Origin: Gyrodactylus bullatarudis
Taxonomy: Eukaryota; Platyhelminthes; Monogenea; Gyrodactylidea; Gyrodactylidae
Reading direction: 5' to 3'
Length of the DNA: 17,369 nt
Assembly: GCA_012064415.1 (NCBI GenBank)
Contig: SSNU01002997.1
Location: 1-17,369, forward strand
The notes beneath the pieces are model-generated. The model was not told the DNA's origin, ran no database searches, and worked only from the letters and a program-made list of their open reading frames with translations. Shown piece by piece: positions 1-8,345 of the stretch (the stretch's first letter is position 1; every line of letters begins with the position of its first letter). The position numbers and the translations under genes are program-made.

Positions 1-103
1 GAAATCGAACGATCATTCTGTCACAAAATCTATTCTGAAGAAAGAAAGGACATTTGATCCTGAGAACATCCGAATTTATACTATTTTAAGATTTAATAAA
101 TAA
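1..103 (+). pseudogene. hAT transposase C-terminal fragment, frameshifted
   Basis: This is the last ~35 codons of a hAT-family DNA transposase, cut by the window edge. Frame 1 begins with E-I-E-R-S-F, the hAT dimerisation-region motif that carries the catalytic Glu. The reading then continues in frame 2 as ERTFDPENIRIY..LRFNK and stops at TAA 101-103. The tail lines up with the end of the other hAT transposase in this window (CPNRNFKENNLEKIFMLHLNK) but differs at most positions, so it is a different hAT family. The switch between frames, somewhere near 18-30, means the fragment is not translatable as it stands. What lies to the left is unseen, so it may be the end of a longer copy. Confidence 0.6.
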
Positions 104-245
104 ATTTTTTATTTAAATTAATTATACTACTTATAAAATAAAAATTTGAAGCATATGCTATTTGATATAAAGCATATTTAAATGAATATCAATAATATTT
201 TTATTCATATTTTATGAGCATATTTAGAAATTTTTAAAGCATATT
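104..245. other. AT-rich spacer with repeated AGCATAT words
   Basis: This non-coding stretch of about 140 bp is very AT-rich. The word AGCATAT or AGCATAT-like sequence occurs four times (about 150, 171, 218, 237), in mixed context. It separates the hAT tail from the truncated end of the minus-strand transposase and may be the tail of the hAT element. No terminal repeat could be defined. Confidence 0.3.
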
Positions 246-408
246 TTGGGTTGCCCTGGTTATGACACAATGTCGTCTTTCGCGCTGTCTATCTGACCCA
301 ACCCAAGTCCAGATAAACTTTGACGTTCTTGTGGTTGCACTATCCACGAAATAAACTTCATCGATGAAAAGAAACTCTTGCCAATATTCAACTGGTTTGT
401 TCACATGC

Positions 409-457
409 CTTTAATAAATATAGAATTATTAAAGAAATTTTAGAAATCATTACTCAC
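409..457 (-). other. 49-nt GT-AG intron in the Tc1/mariner transposase
   Basis: On the minus strand the exon ends ...TTTGCTACAGC, followed by GTGAGTAATG (consensus donor) and ending ...TTATTAAAG. Removing it restores a continuous Tc1 reading (FATA, then HVNKPVEYWQEF), crossing the well-known junction between the RLxFA motif and the first catalytic Asp. The acceptor has only a modest pyrimidine stretch. The intron shows that the element was transcribed in a genome with very short introns, or acquired one there. Confidence 0.65.
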
Positions 458-930
458 GCTGTAGCAAACTGCAAACGAGCTCTTTTAATCTCAGCTGTCA
501 TCTTAGGCCCTGGCTGTTTCTTTTTCCTTACAAGATGTAATTTTTTACAATATCTCTTTAGGGTTGTATTTGGTACATCTGGGAAATATTCACGATTAAT
601 GTCTTTGAGACTACTCTCTAAATTAAGTTTAATAATTGTAGAGAGTCTTCTCAAGGTTCGTGTGAATTTATAGGGCCTTCCTCCTTTATTTATGACAGCT
701 GGAGTTGGCCTTTGAAGTTTTTGTATCCTTTTTGATACAGCAGTTTCCGTGAGCTTGTATTTCTCGCCTAAGGCTTTGAAAGTTTGGCCATTATTCCTGT
801 CTATCATCAATGCATTATCGATGTCGCTGGATACACGGAAATTCTCACGGATTCGTTTATACGTAATTGGGTTGCCTCTCCTGAAAAGGGGTAGAGGATT
901 ACGTATTTTGCGTGGTTGACGTTCTAGGAG

Positions 931-974
931 CTGCTGCTGTTGCTGCTGCTGTTGGAGTTGTTGCTGCTGCTGCT
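931..974. repeat. CTG/CAG trinucleotide-rich tract
   Basis: This is an imperfect CTG tract (CAG on the minus strand) interrupted by TTG and GAG-type triplets. On the minus strand one frame reads polySer/Asn and hits a stop at 926-924. The adjacent frame reads polyGln and runs without stop into the transposase HTH region, so the Gln frame is likely the original one. Confidence 0.75.
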
Positions 975-1323
975 AGAGTAACTCTGTCTTTCAGATGCAT
1001 TGATCTCATTTTCAATTTCTTCGTGGTAAATTACCACATTATGTCCAATGTTTCTCCAAAACGATAGGAGGTCTATTCTCCTGCTCGACTGGAGAGTCTT
1101 CTCTAGGTAATGGAATACGCCTAGGCTCATCAAAAATGTTATTTTGATTAATTGGCTCTAATGGACGCCTGTGTCTTCTAGGCGGCCGGCCAGCTCTTGA
1201 AGGGTTTACTAAACAAATTAGAATGATTTCTTACAATTCAACTGTGACGGGAGAAACTGTTTCAAAAAACTCTGAAACATTAGGAGTTCTACGACGCTTC
1301 GATCATCTTTGTTCTTCCGACAT

Positions 1324-1699
1324 AATTTGAATGAATTAATAAAAAAGAAATTGAAATCAATTAAAACAAAGGATATAAATGATTTTAACATGTTCTAATT
1401 AAAAGCAGTGAGGTAAATTGAATTTCTAACAAATTTGCAAAAATTTTGCAATCTTTTCAATTCATCAATCTTAACTTTTTTGAGTGTCATTTTTTCATAC
1501 TCGAATTGAATTTTTTTAATGATTTTATTTTTAAAGCACGCTCGTATGAGAGATTGAATGATCGTCAGAGTCAAGAAAAATGATGAATTCTGACATCTCG
1601 AAAACGACACAAGTCGATGCGATTTTAAGTTTACATAATAAAAATACAATGTTTAAACATTACTTATTAGTAGTCACACGGTTTACAATATTATATTAA
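1324..1699. other. AT-rich spacer, no gene recognised
   Basis: Nothing coding is supported here. One small feature is a perfect 17-bp palindrome at 1435-1451 (TTGCAAAAATTTTGCAA). The short open frames on the minus strand are Lys/Phe/Leu-rich as expected from AT bias. It lies immediately upstream of the minus-strand transposase start and could hold that element's 5' flank. Confidence 0.4.
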
Positions 1700-2269
1700 C
1701 AGATATATTCCAAAAAAAAACACGAATTGGTTTTGGTTCCAACTGTGGTACACAATTTCAAATTTGATTCTCATGACAGATCTAAAGCTTTGACTCCATT
1801 GGATTTACCTATAACCTTTAAACGTAATCATAACAAAAAGGAACAAAAAGTTTTTTATCTATGGCAATAACCTCTCGCATAAAGTGGCTCACATGTTATT
1901 GATTATATCAAGCTATTGGATTGCAAATTTGCAGCTAAGCCTGTCGATGGTCCCATGAAAAATGGCCATCTTGCTAATCTGAAGATCATTTCAGCTATTA
2001 AACTATCTCACAAAAATCTTAAAAAGGTTTATGATCATTTCAAGCCATTGGGTATTACCGTCACCAGACAGTTTTATGTCAAAACCACTAAAAATTTCAG
2101 AGAAATTAACCTTGCCATTCTGTCTGAAGTAGACAAAAATGTCAATGCACCAATTGATTCTTCTAATTGTACTTCCTCCTCGAGTCCTCCCACTCTTGGC
2201 TCAAAAGGATCATCTCCAATGATGAGCTCGAATACCTCACTCTCATTTTCAAGTCTAAGCTCTGCCTAA
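1700..2269 (+). pseudogene. LINE ORF1 C-terminal part, copy 1
   Basis: One frame runs from 1700 to the stop at 2267-2269, interrupted only by TAA codons at 1868-1870 and 1880-1882. It is basic before 1870 (Lys/Arg/His-rich), then reads SGSHVIDYIKLLDCKFAAKP and a 117-codon segment ending in a Ser/Thr/Pro-rich tail. No zinc knuckle or RRM is clear. Position directly upstream of the EN domain, and the basic then Ser-rich composition, suggest the nucleic-acid-binding ORF1 protein of the LINE. The function is inferred from context. Confidence 0.5.
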
Positions 2270-2324
2270 TGTTAAGAGAAATTTATGAACCTTCGCCTGC
2301 CTCAATTCCGCTCAATAAAAACAA

Positions 2325-2940
2325 GATTTCTTTTTATTGAATATAAGGTCTCTGTTATCTAAATTCTCATTTTTTCATATTTCTAATATAATCTCTTATA
2401 AGCCTCTTATATTCATAATGACTGAAACTTGGTTAAAACCTGATAAAAATGACTCAATGTTGCATATTGAAAATTATAAGATTTTAAGAGCTGATAGAGA
2501 ATTGTTCCCTGGTGGTGGTGTTGGATTGTTTATCCATGACTCTATCAACATTCTCTCCTCTAAGACTTTAACCGATCCCATCCAAATTATCCCAATCAAT
2601 ATTCTTCTCAATGGATCTACACACCTTCGTTTTAATCTATCGTCCACCCCTTGGTAGCAAATATCACATTGATGACACTGAGCTTTCCGCTTCGATTTCT
2701 TCTGACTCACGAATTTTCATCTCATCTCACAATTCTAGGTGATTTCAATTTCTGAACCTCTCATAATTCTGACAAATTATTGAATTCCCTTAAACTTGAA
2801 CAAATAGTTAACACCCCAACTCGCCTTAATAACATTCTTGATTTGGTCTTTACTAACTCTTTTTACGCTATCGAAGTAAAACCGGTTAACTTTTCGGATC
2901 ATAATCTTATTTATATTCACTCAACCCCTCTTTCACCCCA
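2325..2940 (+). pseudogene. LINE endonuclease domain (exonuclease/endonuclease/phosphatase fold), copy 1
   Basis: This is the remnant of the EN domain that nicks target DNA to prime reverse transcription. The LINE EN landmarks appear in order: LNIRSLLSKF at the start, TETWL near 2421, a Gly-rich GGGVGLFI box, an IYRPP box at 2635-2649, GDFN at 2738-2749, the PTR...LDLVFTN box near 2815-2860, and SDHNLI near 2895-2912. They are spread over three frames: first frame to about 2630, second to about 2730, third to 3100 with a TGA at 2753. The metal-binding and catalytic positions in TETWL, GDFN and SDH are therefore visible but not co-linear in one frame. Confidence 0.8.
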
Positions 2941-3100
2941 AGCAAAGTTCTACTCTAATAAAAAGAAAACTGTTGAATTCAAGAGACTTTCCTTTCTCTA
3001 TTGGAGATATGAGGATATCCTTTTTTTCAATAATGAATTCAACTATATGATCGCTAACTCAACCCACGAAACAACAACCAACAACAACAAACTTCCGTAA

Positions 3101-4085
3101 AAAATTAGACTGTCTTGAGGATTTGTACCTAGTTTGTCTTGAATCATTTGAAAATCTCATAGCCCGTGGTTTGAAATTTTCTCCTGGAAATGGCTGGTCC
3201 AAATTTAAGAAACTTCTAAACCTTAATCGAAATTCCTCTATAAGTAATTTCTCTGAGCTCAATGATAAAGCTTTTTGTGAAGCTCTCAATGATCACTTTG
3301 TATCACTTCTCAATCCCTTCGAAGATATTAGCCTTTTGCCCTCTTCCTCCTCTCCACCCTTTCTTACTGCTAGCTTTATTAGGAGAACAATCGACAAATC
3401 TAAATCTCAATCAAGAAAAGACATTAACCATAATTCTCTCAAACTCATTGGTTCTCTTCCAGATTGTTTCTTGATTTCTTTAGCCAATTTTTTAAATAAA
3501 TGTTTAACGAATGGAGTCATTCCTCTGAAAATATTTTTCTGACTATTATTGATAATTTTTATACTCTAAGTATACATGATTATCTTCCTAATATCTTTCC
3601 TGATGACTCTCAGCATGGCTTTATTGGTGGTAAGAGCATATGCTCTAATTTATTGGAGTTCTTATCCTCCACCAAGCCCCTTAAGGATAGTGGGAAATAT
3701 TTAATAATTCACTATTGACCTATCGAAAGCTTTTGATCGCCTGAAATTTTCTCATTATTAATAAACTTATAGCTATGGAATTGGATAACTCTCTTATTAA
3801 TACCATTATATTATTTCTTACTGGTAGAAGCCAATCAGTCAAATTTAATTCCCTTCACAGCTCTTAGAGAATTACCTCCGGTGTTCCGCAAGGTTCCTCC
3901 TTGAGTCCACTTCTCTTCAATTTCTGTATCACTGATATTCAATTGCCATCTGACTTAGGTAAATTATTCAAATATGCAGACGACCTTAAATTTGTCTATC
4001 CTGTAAACAATGTGCTTGACATTCTTAAAATTAATCACTATTTTATTTTTGAGCTCTCTTATAAGCTGAAACTTACAAAAATGGG
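3101..4085 (+). pseudogene. LINE reverse transcriptase domain, copy 1
   Basis: This is the RT remnant of the same LINE. An N-terminal linker (3123-3542) leads into QHGFIGGKSICSNLLEFL (RT2-type box, about 3610-3665). Motif A follows as DLSKAFDRL (3717-3743), then motif B as ITSGVPQGSSLSPLLFN (3871-3921), and motif C as YADD (3973-3984). The two Asp of YADD and the Asp of motif A are retained. Frames change at least three times, and stop codons fall between motifs A and B. Sequence after about 4060 no longer resembles RT, so the thumb and 3' part are missing. The same lesions are present in copy 2. Confidence 0.8.
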
Positions 4086-4262
4086 TCATGAGATAAATAG
4101 ATCCAAATGCTTGCATAACAAGATTACAACGAAGAACCAATCAGATGAGAGATAAGTTTTAATTTTCAGCCAATCACAATAGAGTAGAAAAAATCTATTT
4201 AAATCTAATGCACGTTATGAAAAAATATAAAAATGCGTCAAAGTATAACAATAGCCAAAATA
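4086..4262. other. Unassigned sequence between LINE and hAT, copy 1
   Basis: This stretch of about 180 bp is AT-rich and is not recognisable as LINE 3' end or hAT. It contains two direct CCAATCA words (about 4137 and 4170). Together with the sequence right of 10025 it formed the target into which the hAT element inserted. Confidence 0.4.
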
Positions 4263-4270
4263 GTAATCAT
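4263..4270. repeat. hAT target-site duplication, left copy in unit 1
   Basis: The 8-bp word gtaatcat directly precedes the left terminal repeat. It matches the word following the right end of the complete element at 10018-10025. Confidence 0.85.
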
Positions 4271-5749
4271 TAGGGCCTCAAAAAATAGTCTCTAATTCTT
4301 ATGATTTAGTCGCCTAAGAAAATAGTCTTTTATTTTAGAGCCTAAAATAGTCTCTTATAATTTTTTAAAATACTATCATACTACTTATAACTCTACTCCC
4401 ATAGATTGCAAGTTAAAAAAATAAGGTTTATAACTGATATATTTATTAATTCTATTTATTTAAATGTAACATGAAAATCTTTTCTAAGTTATTTTCTTTA
4501 AAATTTCTATTTGGGCAAACAATGGCGTTCATTAATGAAAAGGATCTTTCCACGTCACATGATGTTGCTTGTGCATTAAGGAGTAAACTATACAAATACG
4601 GATCCGTCGTTTTGTCGAAAAAATTAAAAATTTTAAAAATGCCAATTTTTGTTAGGCGCTTCATTAAATATGGTTTGAGCCTGATGGGATCATCTTGAAA
4701 ATCTAGGTCCATCAACTTCATATATGCTTCTTGGATTGTAAATTTTCGGGATTCAAATTTCGTTATCAATTTGGAAATTTTTACCGATTGAAACAAGATC
4801 AGGTAAAACATCATCTGACTTAACAGCGTCCTTAGCCTTCTGAATAATATGACCATTTCCTTCCAAAGATTCCACGATCTCTCTCACTTGATTCAGATGA
4901 TTTGCATAATAGTTAGTAGCTTCAAGCCAATTTCCCCAGCGTGTTACAACAGGCTTTGGGGGCTGACCGATTTGATCAAATAAATATTGATGGTGGCGAT
5001 TTTTTGTGACTAAAGCTTTCACACTAGATATTAAATCATTGACTGCACCATATGAATCTTTAATTTTCATAGCCAGATTATGAAGTAAGTGGGCTGTGCA
5101 GGTTATATGATGTATTCTAGGATATAAAATCTCCAAATGGGGCGTGGCTGAGGTGTTATACCTTGCAGCGTCTGTGACCAAAAGGCATACATTTTCTCTT
5201 TCGATATCATTAAGGTTCAAAGTATCTTGAATGTAGTGGATAACAGATTTGGTTGTGATAGATTGAGAAAGTTTAGAACATTTCAGTAAATAACTAGTTT
5301 CTGGTTCCTTCAAATTGCCTCCAAGTACATTAAAATATTTGGAACCATTCTTTTCTGATTCGTCAGCGATCAAAAATATTTCTTGATCTTTAATTTTGTT
5401 CTTGATAGAATTGACTTTCTCGTTGTAGATTCCATCTACCATTTGTCTATAGGTTTCATGCGAAAAGAGTTTAAATCCGAAGCAATCCATGAAGAAAGAT
5501 TTCGTTTCATCGTAGTTGAGTATCCAGATTGGAAGGCCAAGTTGAAGAAGTAAATTGACTAGTCTCTCATGCTTATCTTGATCTGTTGTATCGATAAACT
5601 TCTGTTCGTAAGCTTTTTCGGATTCTGAGCCAGTTTTGCGAACGTGTTCTTTGGTATTTCTGTGTTGATCAACATAACTTTTCTTCTCACACGAAACAAT
5701 TTTCATGCAGTATTTACAAAATAATTTTCCATCTGTGGTGATAGTGAAT
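4271..5749 (-). mobile_element. hAT element, copy 1, cut at the duplication junction
   Basis: This copy has the left terminal inverted repeat (TAGGGCCTCAAAA, 4271-4283), the left subterminal repeats and the 3' part of the transposase gene. It ends abruptly at 5749 inside the zinc-finger region. The right terminal repeat, promoter side and first ~24 codons are absent. Lacking one end, it cannot transpose by itself. Confidence 0.9.
4452..5749 (-). pseudogene. hAT transposase, copy 1, N-terminally truncated and frameshifted
   Basis: Identical over its length to the transposase described at 8346-9708, but the first ~24 codons are removed by the junction at 5749, where the minus-strand reading continues into LINE-derived sequence. 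The shared frameshift lies at the T-run 4778-4782 (A-run on the coding strand). The catalytic D and D segments lie before the shift and the Glu-bearing CDVERSF lies after it. The stop is at 4454-4452. Confidence 0.85.
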
Positions 5750-5753
5750 AGGT
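5750..5753. other. Duplication junction with 4-bp filler
   Basis: The bases aggt lie between the truncated hAT (…gtgaat) and the restart of the LINE block (tatggc…). They match neither parent flank (tcat after 9643; tatc before 1861), and there is no microhomology. This pattern fits end-joining repair, or an assembly join. Confidence 0.8.
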
Positions 5754-6163
5754 TATGGCAATAACCTCTCGCATAAAGTGGCTCACATGTTATTGATTAT
5801 ATCAAGCTATTGGATTGCAAATTTGCAGCTAAGCCTGTCGATGGTCCCATGAAAAATGGCCATCTTGCTAATCTGAAGATCATTTCAGCTATTAAACTAT
5901 CTCACAAAAATCTTAAAAAGGTTTATGATCATTTCAAGCCATTGGGTATTACCGTCACCAGACAGTTTTATGTCAAAACCACTAAAAATTTCAGAGAAAT
6001 TAACCTTGCCATTCTGTCTGAAGTAGACAAAAATGTCAATGCACCAATTGATTCTTCTAATTGTACTTCCTCCTCGAGTCCTCCCACTCTTGGCTCAAAA
6101 GGATCATCTCCAATGATGAGCTCGAATACCTCACTCTCATTTTCAAGTCTAAGCTCTGCCTAA
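5754..6163 (+). pseudogene. LINE ORF1 C-terminal part, copy 2
   Basis: Shortened version of the ORF1 remnant: two early in-frame TAA codons (5762-5764, 5774-5776), then the 117-codon basic to Ser-rich segment ending at 6163. The N-terminal part is absent because the duplication starts here. Confidence 0.5.
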
Positions 6164-6218
6164 TGTTAAGAGAAATTTATGAACCTTCGCCTGCCTCAAT
6201 TCCGCTCAATAAAAACAA

Positions 6219-6834
6219 GATTTCTTTTTATTGAATATAAGGTCTCTGTTATCTAAATTCTCATTTTTTCATATTTCTAATATAATCTCTTATAAGCCTC
6301 TTATATTCATAATGACTGAAACTTGGTTAAAACCTGATAAAAATGACTCAATGTTGCATATTGAAAATTATAAGATTTTAAGAGCTGATAGAGAATTGTT
6401 CCCTGGTGGTGGTGTTGGATTGTTTATCCATGACTCTATCAACATTCTCTCCTCTAAGACTTTAACCGATCCCATCCAAATTATCCCAATCAATATTCTT
6501 CTCAATGGATCTACACACCTTCGTTTTAATCTATCGTCCACCCCTTGGTAGCAAATATCACATTGATGACACTGAGCTTTCCGCTTCGATTTCTTCTGAC
6601 TCACGAATTTTCATCTCATCTCACAATTCTAGGTGATTTCAATTTCTGAACCTCTCATAATTCTGACAAATTATTGAATTCCCTTAAACTTGAACAAATA
6701 GTTAACACCCCAACTCGCCTTAATAACATTCTTGATTTGGTCTTTACTAACTCTTTTTACGCTATCGAAGTAAAACCGGTTAACTTTTCGGATCATAATC
6801 TTATTTATATTCACTCAACCCCTCTTTCACCCCA
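6219..6834 (+). pseudogene. LINE endonuclease domain, copy 2
   Basis: Same EN remnant as 2325-2940 with TETWL, IYRPP, GDFN, LDLVFTN and SDHNLI boxes in three frames. The breaks are the same, which shows they pre-date the duplication. Confidence 0.8.
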
Positions 6835-6994
6835 AGCAAAGTTCTACTCTAATAAAAAGAAAACTGTTGAATTCAAGAGACTTTCCTTTCTCTATTGGAG
6901 ATATGAGGATATCCTTTTTTTCAATAATGAATTCAACTATATGATCGCTAACTCAACCCACGAAACAACAACCAACAACAACAAACTTCCGTAA

Positions 6995-7979
6995 AAAATT
7001 AGACTGTCTTGAGGATTTGTACCTAGTTTGTCTTGAATCATTTGAAAATCTCATAGCCCGTGGTTTGAAATTTTCTCCTGGAAATGGCTGGTCCAAATTT
7101 AAGAAACTTCTAAACCTTAATCGAAATTCCTCTATAAGTAATTTCTCTGAGCTCAATGATAAAGCTTTTTGTGAAGCTCTCAATGATCACTTTGTATCAC
7201 TTCTCAATCCCTTCGAAGATATTAGCCTTTTGCCCTCTTCCTCCTCTCCACCCTTTCTTACTGCTAGCTTTATTAGGAGAACAATCGACAAATCTAAATC
7301 TCAATCAAGAAAAGACATTAACCATAATTCTCTCAAACTCATTGGTTCTCTTCCAGATTGTTTCTTGATTTCTTTAGCCAATTTTTTAAATAAATGTTTA
7401 ACGAATGGAGTCATTCCTCTGAAAATATTTTTCTGACTATTATTGATAATTTTTATACTCTAAGTATACATGATTATCTTCCTAATATCTTTCCTGATGA
7501 CTCTCAGCATGGCTTTATTGGTGGTAAGAGCATATGCTCTAATTTATTGGAGTTCTTATCCTCCACCAAGCCCCTTAAGGATAGTGGGAAATATTTAATA
7601 ATTCACTATTGACCTATCGAAAGCTTTTGATCGCCTGAAATTTTCTCATTATTAATAAACTTATAGCTATGGAATTGGATAACTCTCTTATTAATACCAT
7701 TATATTATTTCTTACTGGTAGAAGCCAATCAGTCAAATTTAATTCCCTTCACAGCTCTTAGAGAATTACCTCCGGTGTTCCGCAAGGTTCCTCCTTGAGT
7801 CCACTTCTCTTCAATTTCTGTATCACTGATATTCAATTGCCATCTGACTTAGGTAAATTATTCAAATATGCAGACGACCTTAAATTTGTCTATCCTGTAA
7901 ACAATGTGCTTGACATTCTTAAAATTAATCACTATTTTATTTTTGAGCTCTCTTATAAGCTGAAACTTACAAAAATGGG
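6995..7979 (+). pseudogene. LINE reverse transcriptase domain, copy 2
   Basis: Same RT remnant as 3101-4085, including the YADD box and the same stops and frame changes. It is followed by the same unassigned ~180 bp (7980-8156) and then the hAT element. Confidence 0.8.
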
Positions 7980-8156
7980 TCATGAGATAAATAGATCCAA
8001 ATGCTTGCATAACAAGATTACAACGAAGAACCAATCAGATGAGAGATAAGTTTTAATTTTCAGCCAATCACAATAGAGTAGAAAAAATCTATTTAAATCT
8101 AATGCACGTTATGAAAAAATATAAAAATGCGTCAAAGTATAACAATAGCCAAAATA

Positions 8157-8164
8157 GTAATCAT
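8157..8164. repeat. hAT target-site duplication, left
   Basis: gtaatcat abuts the left terminal repeat at 8165 and is identical to 10018-10025. An 8-bp duplication is the hallmark of hAT insertion. Confidence 0.95.
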
Positions 8165-8177
8165 TAGGGCCTCAAAA
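8165..8177. repeat. hAT left terminal inverted repeat
   Basis: TAGGGCCTCAAAA. It pairs with 10005-10017 with a single mismatch at the third base. Confidence 0.9.
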
Positions 8178-8246
8178 AATAGTCTCTAATTCTTATGATT
8201 TAGTCGCCTAAGAAAATAGTCTTTTATTTTAGAGCCTAAAATAGTC
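8176..8246 (+). repeat. hAT left subterminal repeats (3 x AAAATAGTC)
   Basis: AAAATAGTC occurs at 8176-8184, 8213-8221 and 8238-8246. The copies are preceded by TIR-like words (TAGGGCCTC, TTAGTCGCCTAAG, TTAGAGCCT), as if the terminus had been reiterated inwards. hAT transposases commonly bind short subterminal repeats, so these are candidate binding sites. The same set is in copy 1 at 4282-4352. Confidence 0.8.
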
Positions 8247-8345
8247 TCTTATAATTTTTTAAAATACTATCATACTACTTATAACTCTACTCCCATAGAT
8301 TGCAAGTTAAAAAAATAAGGTTTATAACTGATATATTTATTAATT

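Larger units (their letters stand above)
246..1323 (-). pseudogene. Tc1/mariner-type transposase gene, truncated and broken
   Basis: This decayed gene encodes a cut-and-paste DDE transposase. The well-preserved part (about 930-246) shows two helix-turn-helix units: one around the sequence GQTFKALGEKYKLTETAVSK, and a second after a GRP-type linker (GGRPYK). It then shows the Tc1 core pattern KRARLQFATA and, after a 49-nt intron (409-457), HVNKPVEYWQEFLFIDEVYF, which contains the first catalytic Asp. Homology stops near 250, so the second and third catalytic residues are missing. A likely start ATG lies at 1323-1321 (M-S-E-E-Q-R). From there an Arg/Pro-rich and then Gln/Ser-rich N-terminal extension of roughly 130 codons leads in, but it is broken by TGA, two TAA codons and at least two frame changes (about 1045 and 930). 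Such a long low-complexity extension is unusual for Tc1/mariner, which normally starts near the first HTH. The family call is firm; linkage of the extension to the transposase is inferred from continuity. Confidence 0.7.
1700..4085 (+). mobile_element. Degraded non-LTR retrotransposon (LINE), copy 1
   Basis: This is a CR1/Jockey-like LINE carrying, in order, the C-terminal part of an ORF1, an apurinic-type endonuclease (EN) and a reverse transcriptase (RT). Every domain is recognisable but split over all three plus frames, so it is dead as a coding unit. The left edge is uncertain: the ORF1 frame opens after a TAA at 1697. The right edge is where similarity to RT fades, soon after the YADD box. 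From 1860 onward the copy is part of the tandem block repeated at 5754. The clade assignment rests on the EN and RT motif set and not on a phylogeny. Confidence 0.8.
1860..5749. repeat. Tandem duplication, unit 1 (3,890 bp)
   Basis: This block, from inside the LINE ORF1 to inside the hAT transposase gene, recurs in the same orientation at 5754-9643 with a constant offset of 3,894. I saw no difference between the units in the stretches compared, including stops and frameshifts. The left boundary is set by identity starting at the t of tatggcaataac (1860 / 5754). The right boundary is the last shared t of gtgaat (5749 / 9643). Confidence 0.95.
5754..7979 (+). mobile_element. Degraded LINE, copy 2, 5' truncated by the junction
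   Basis: Repeat of 1860-4085 with the same broken frames. It lacks the ~160 bp of ORF1 present left of 1860. The motif order is identical: EN boxes from about 6231 to 6806, RT motif A at 7611-7637, motif B at 7765-7815 and YADD at 7867-7878. Confidence 0.85.

Noticed and set aside
1209..1234. Apparent 26-nt GT-AG intron (GTAAGA...TTTAG) in the minus-strand transposase gene
   Set aside because: Removing it breaks the frame: the upstream and downstream readings are already in the same frame across it, apart from one TAA, whereas splicing leads quickly to a stop.
1395..1649. 84-codon minus-strand open frame
   Set aside because: Lys/Phe/Asn-rich as expected from AT bias, no motif, no neighbour that would use it.
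2474..2710. Minus-strand open frame antisense to the LINE endonuclease (also 6368-6604)
   Set aside because: Shadow of the EN domain on the opposite strand; no independent signal.
3059..3289. Minus-strand open frame antisense to the LINE (also 6953-7183), and plus frame 3262-3474
   Set aside because: Overlap recognised RT linker sequence in other frames.
4471..4698. Plus-strand open frame antisense to the hAT transposase C-terminus (also 8365-8592; and 9599-9808)
   Set aside because: The opposite strand carries clear hAT motifs; these are shadows.
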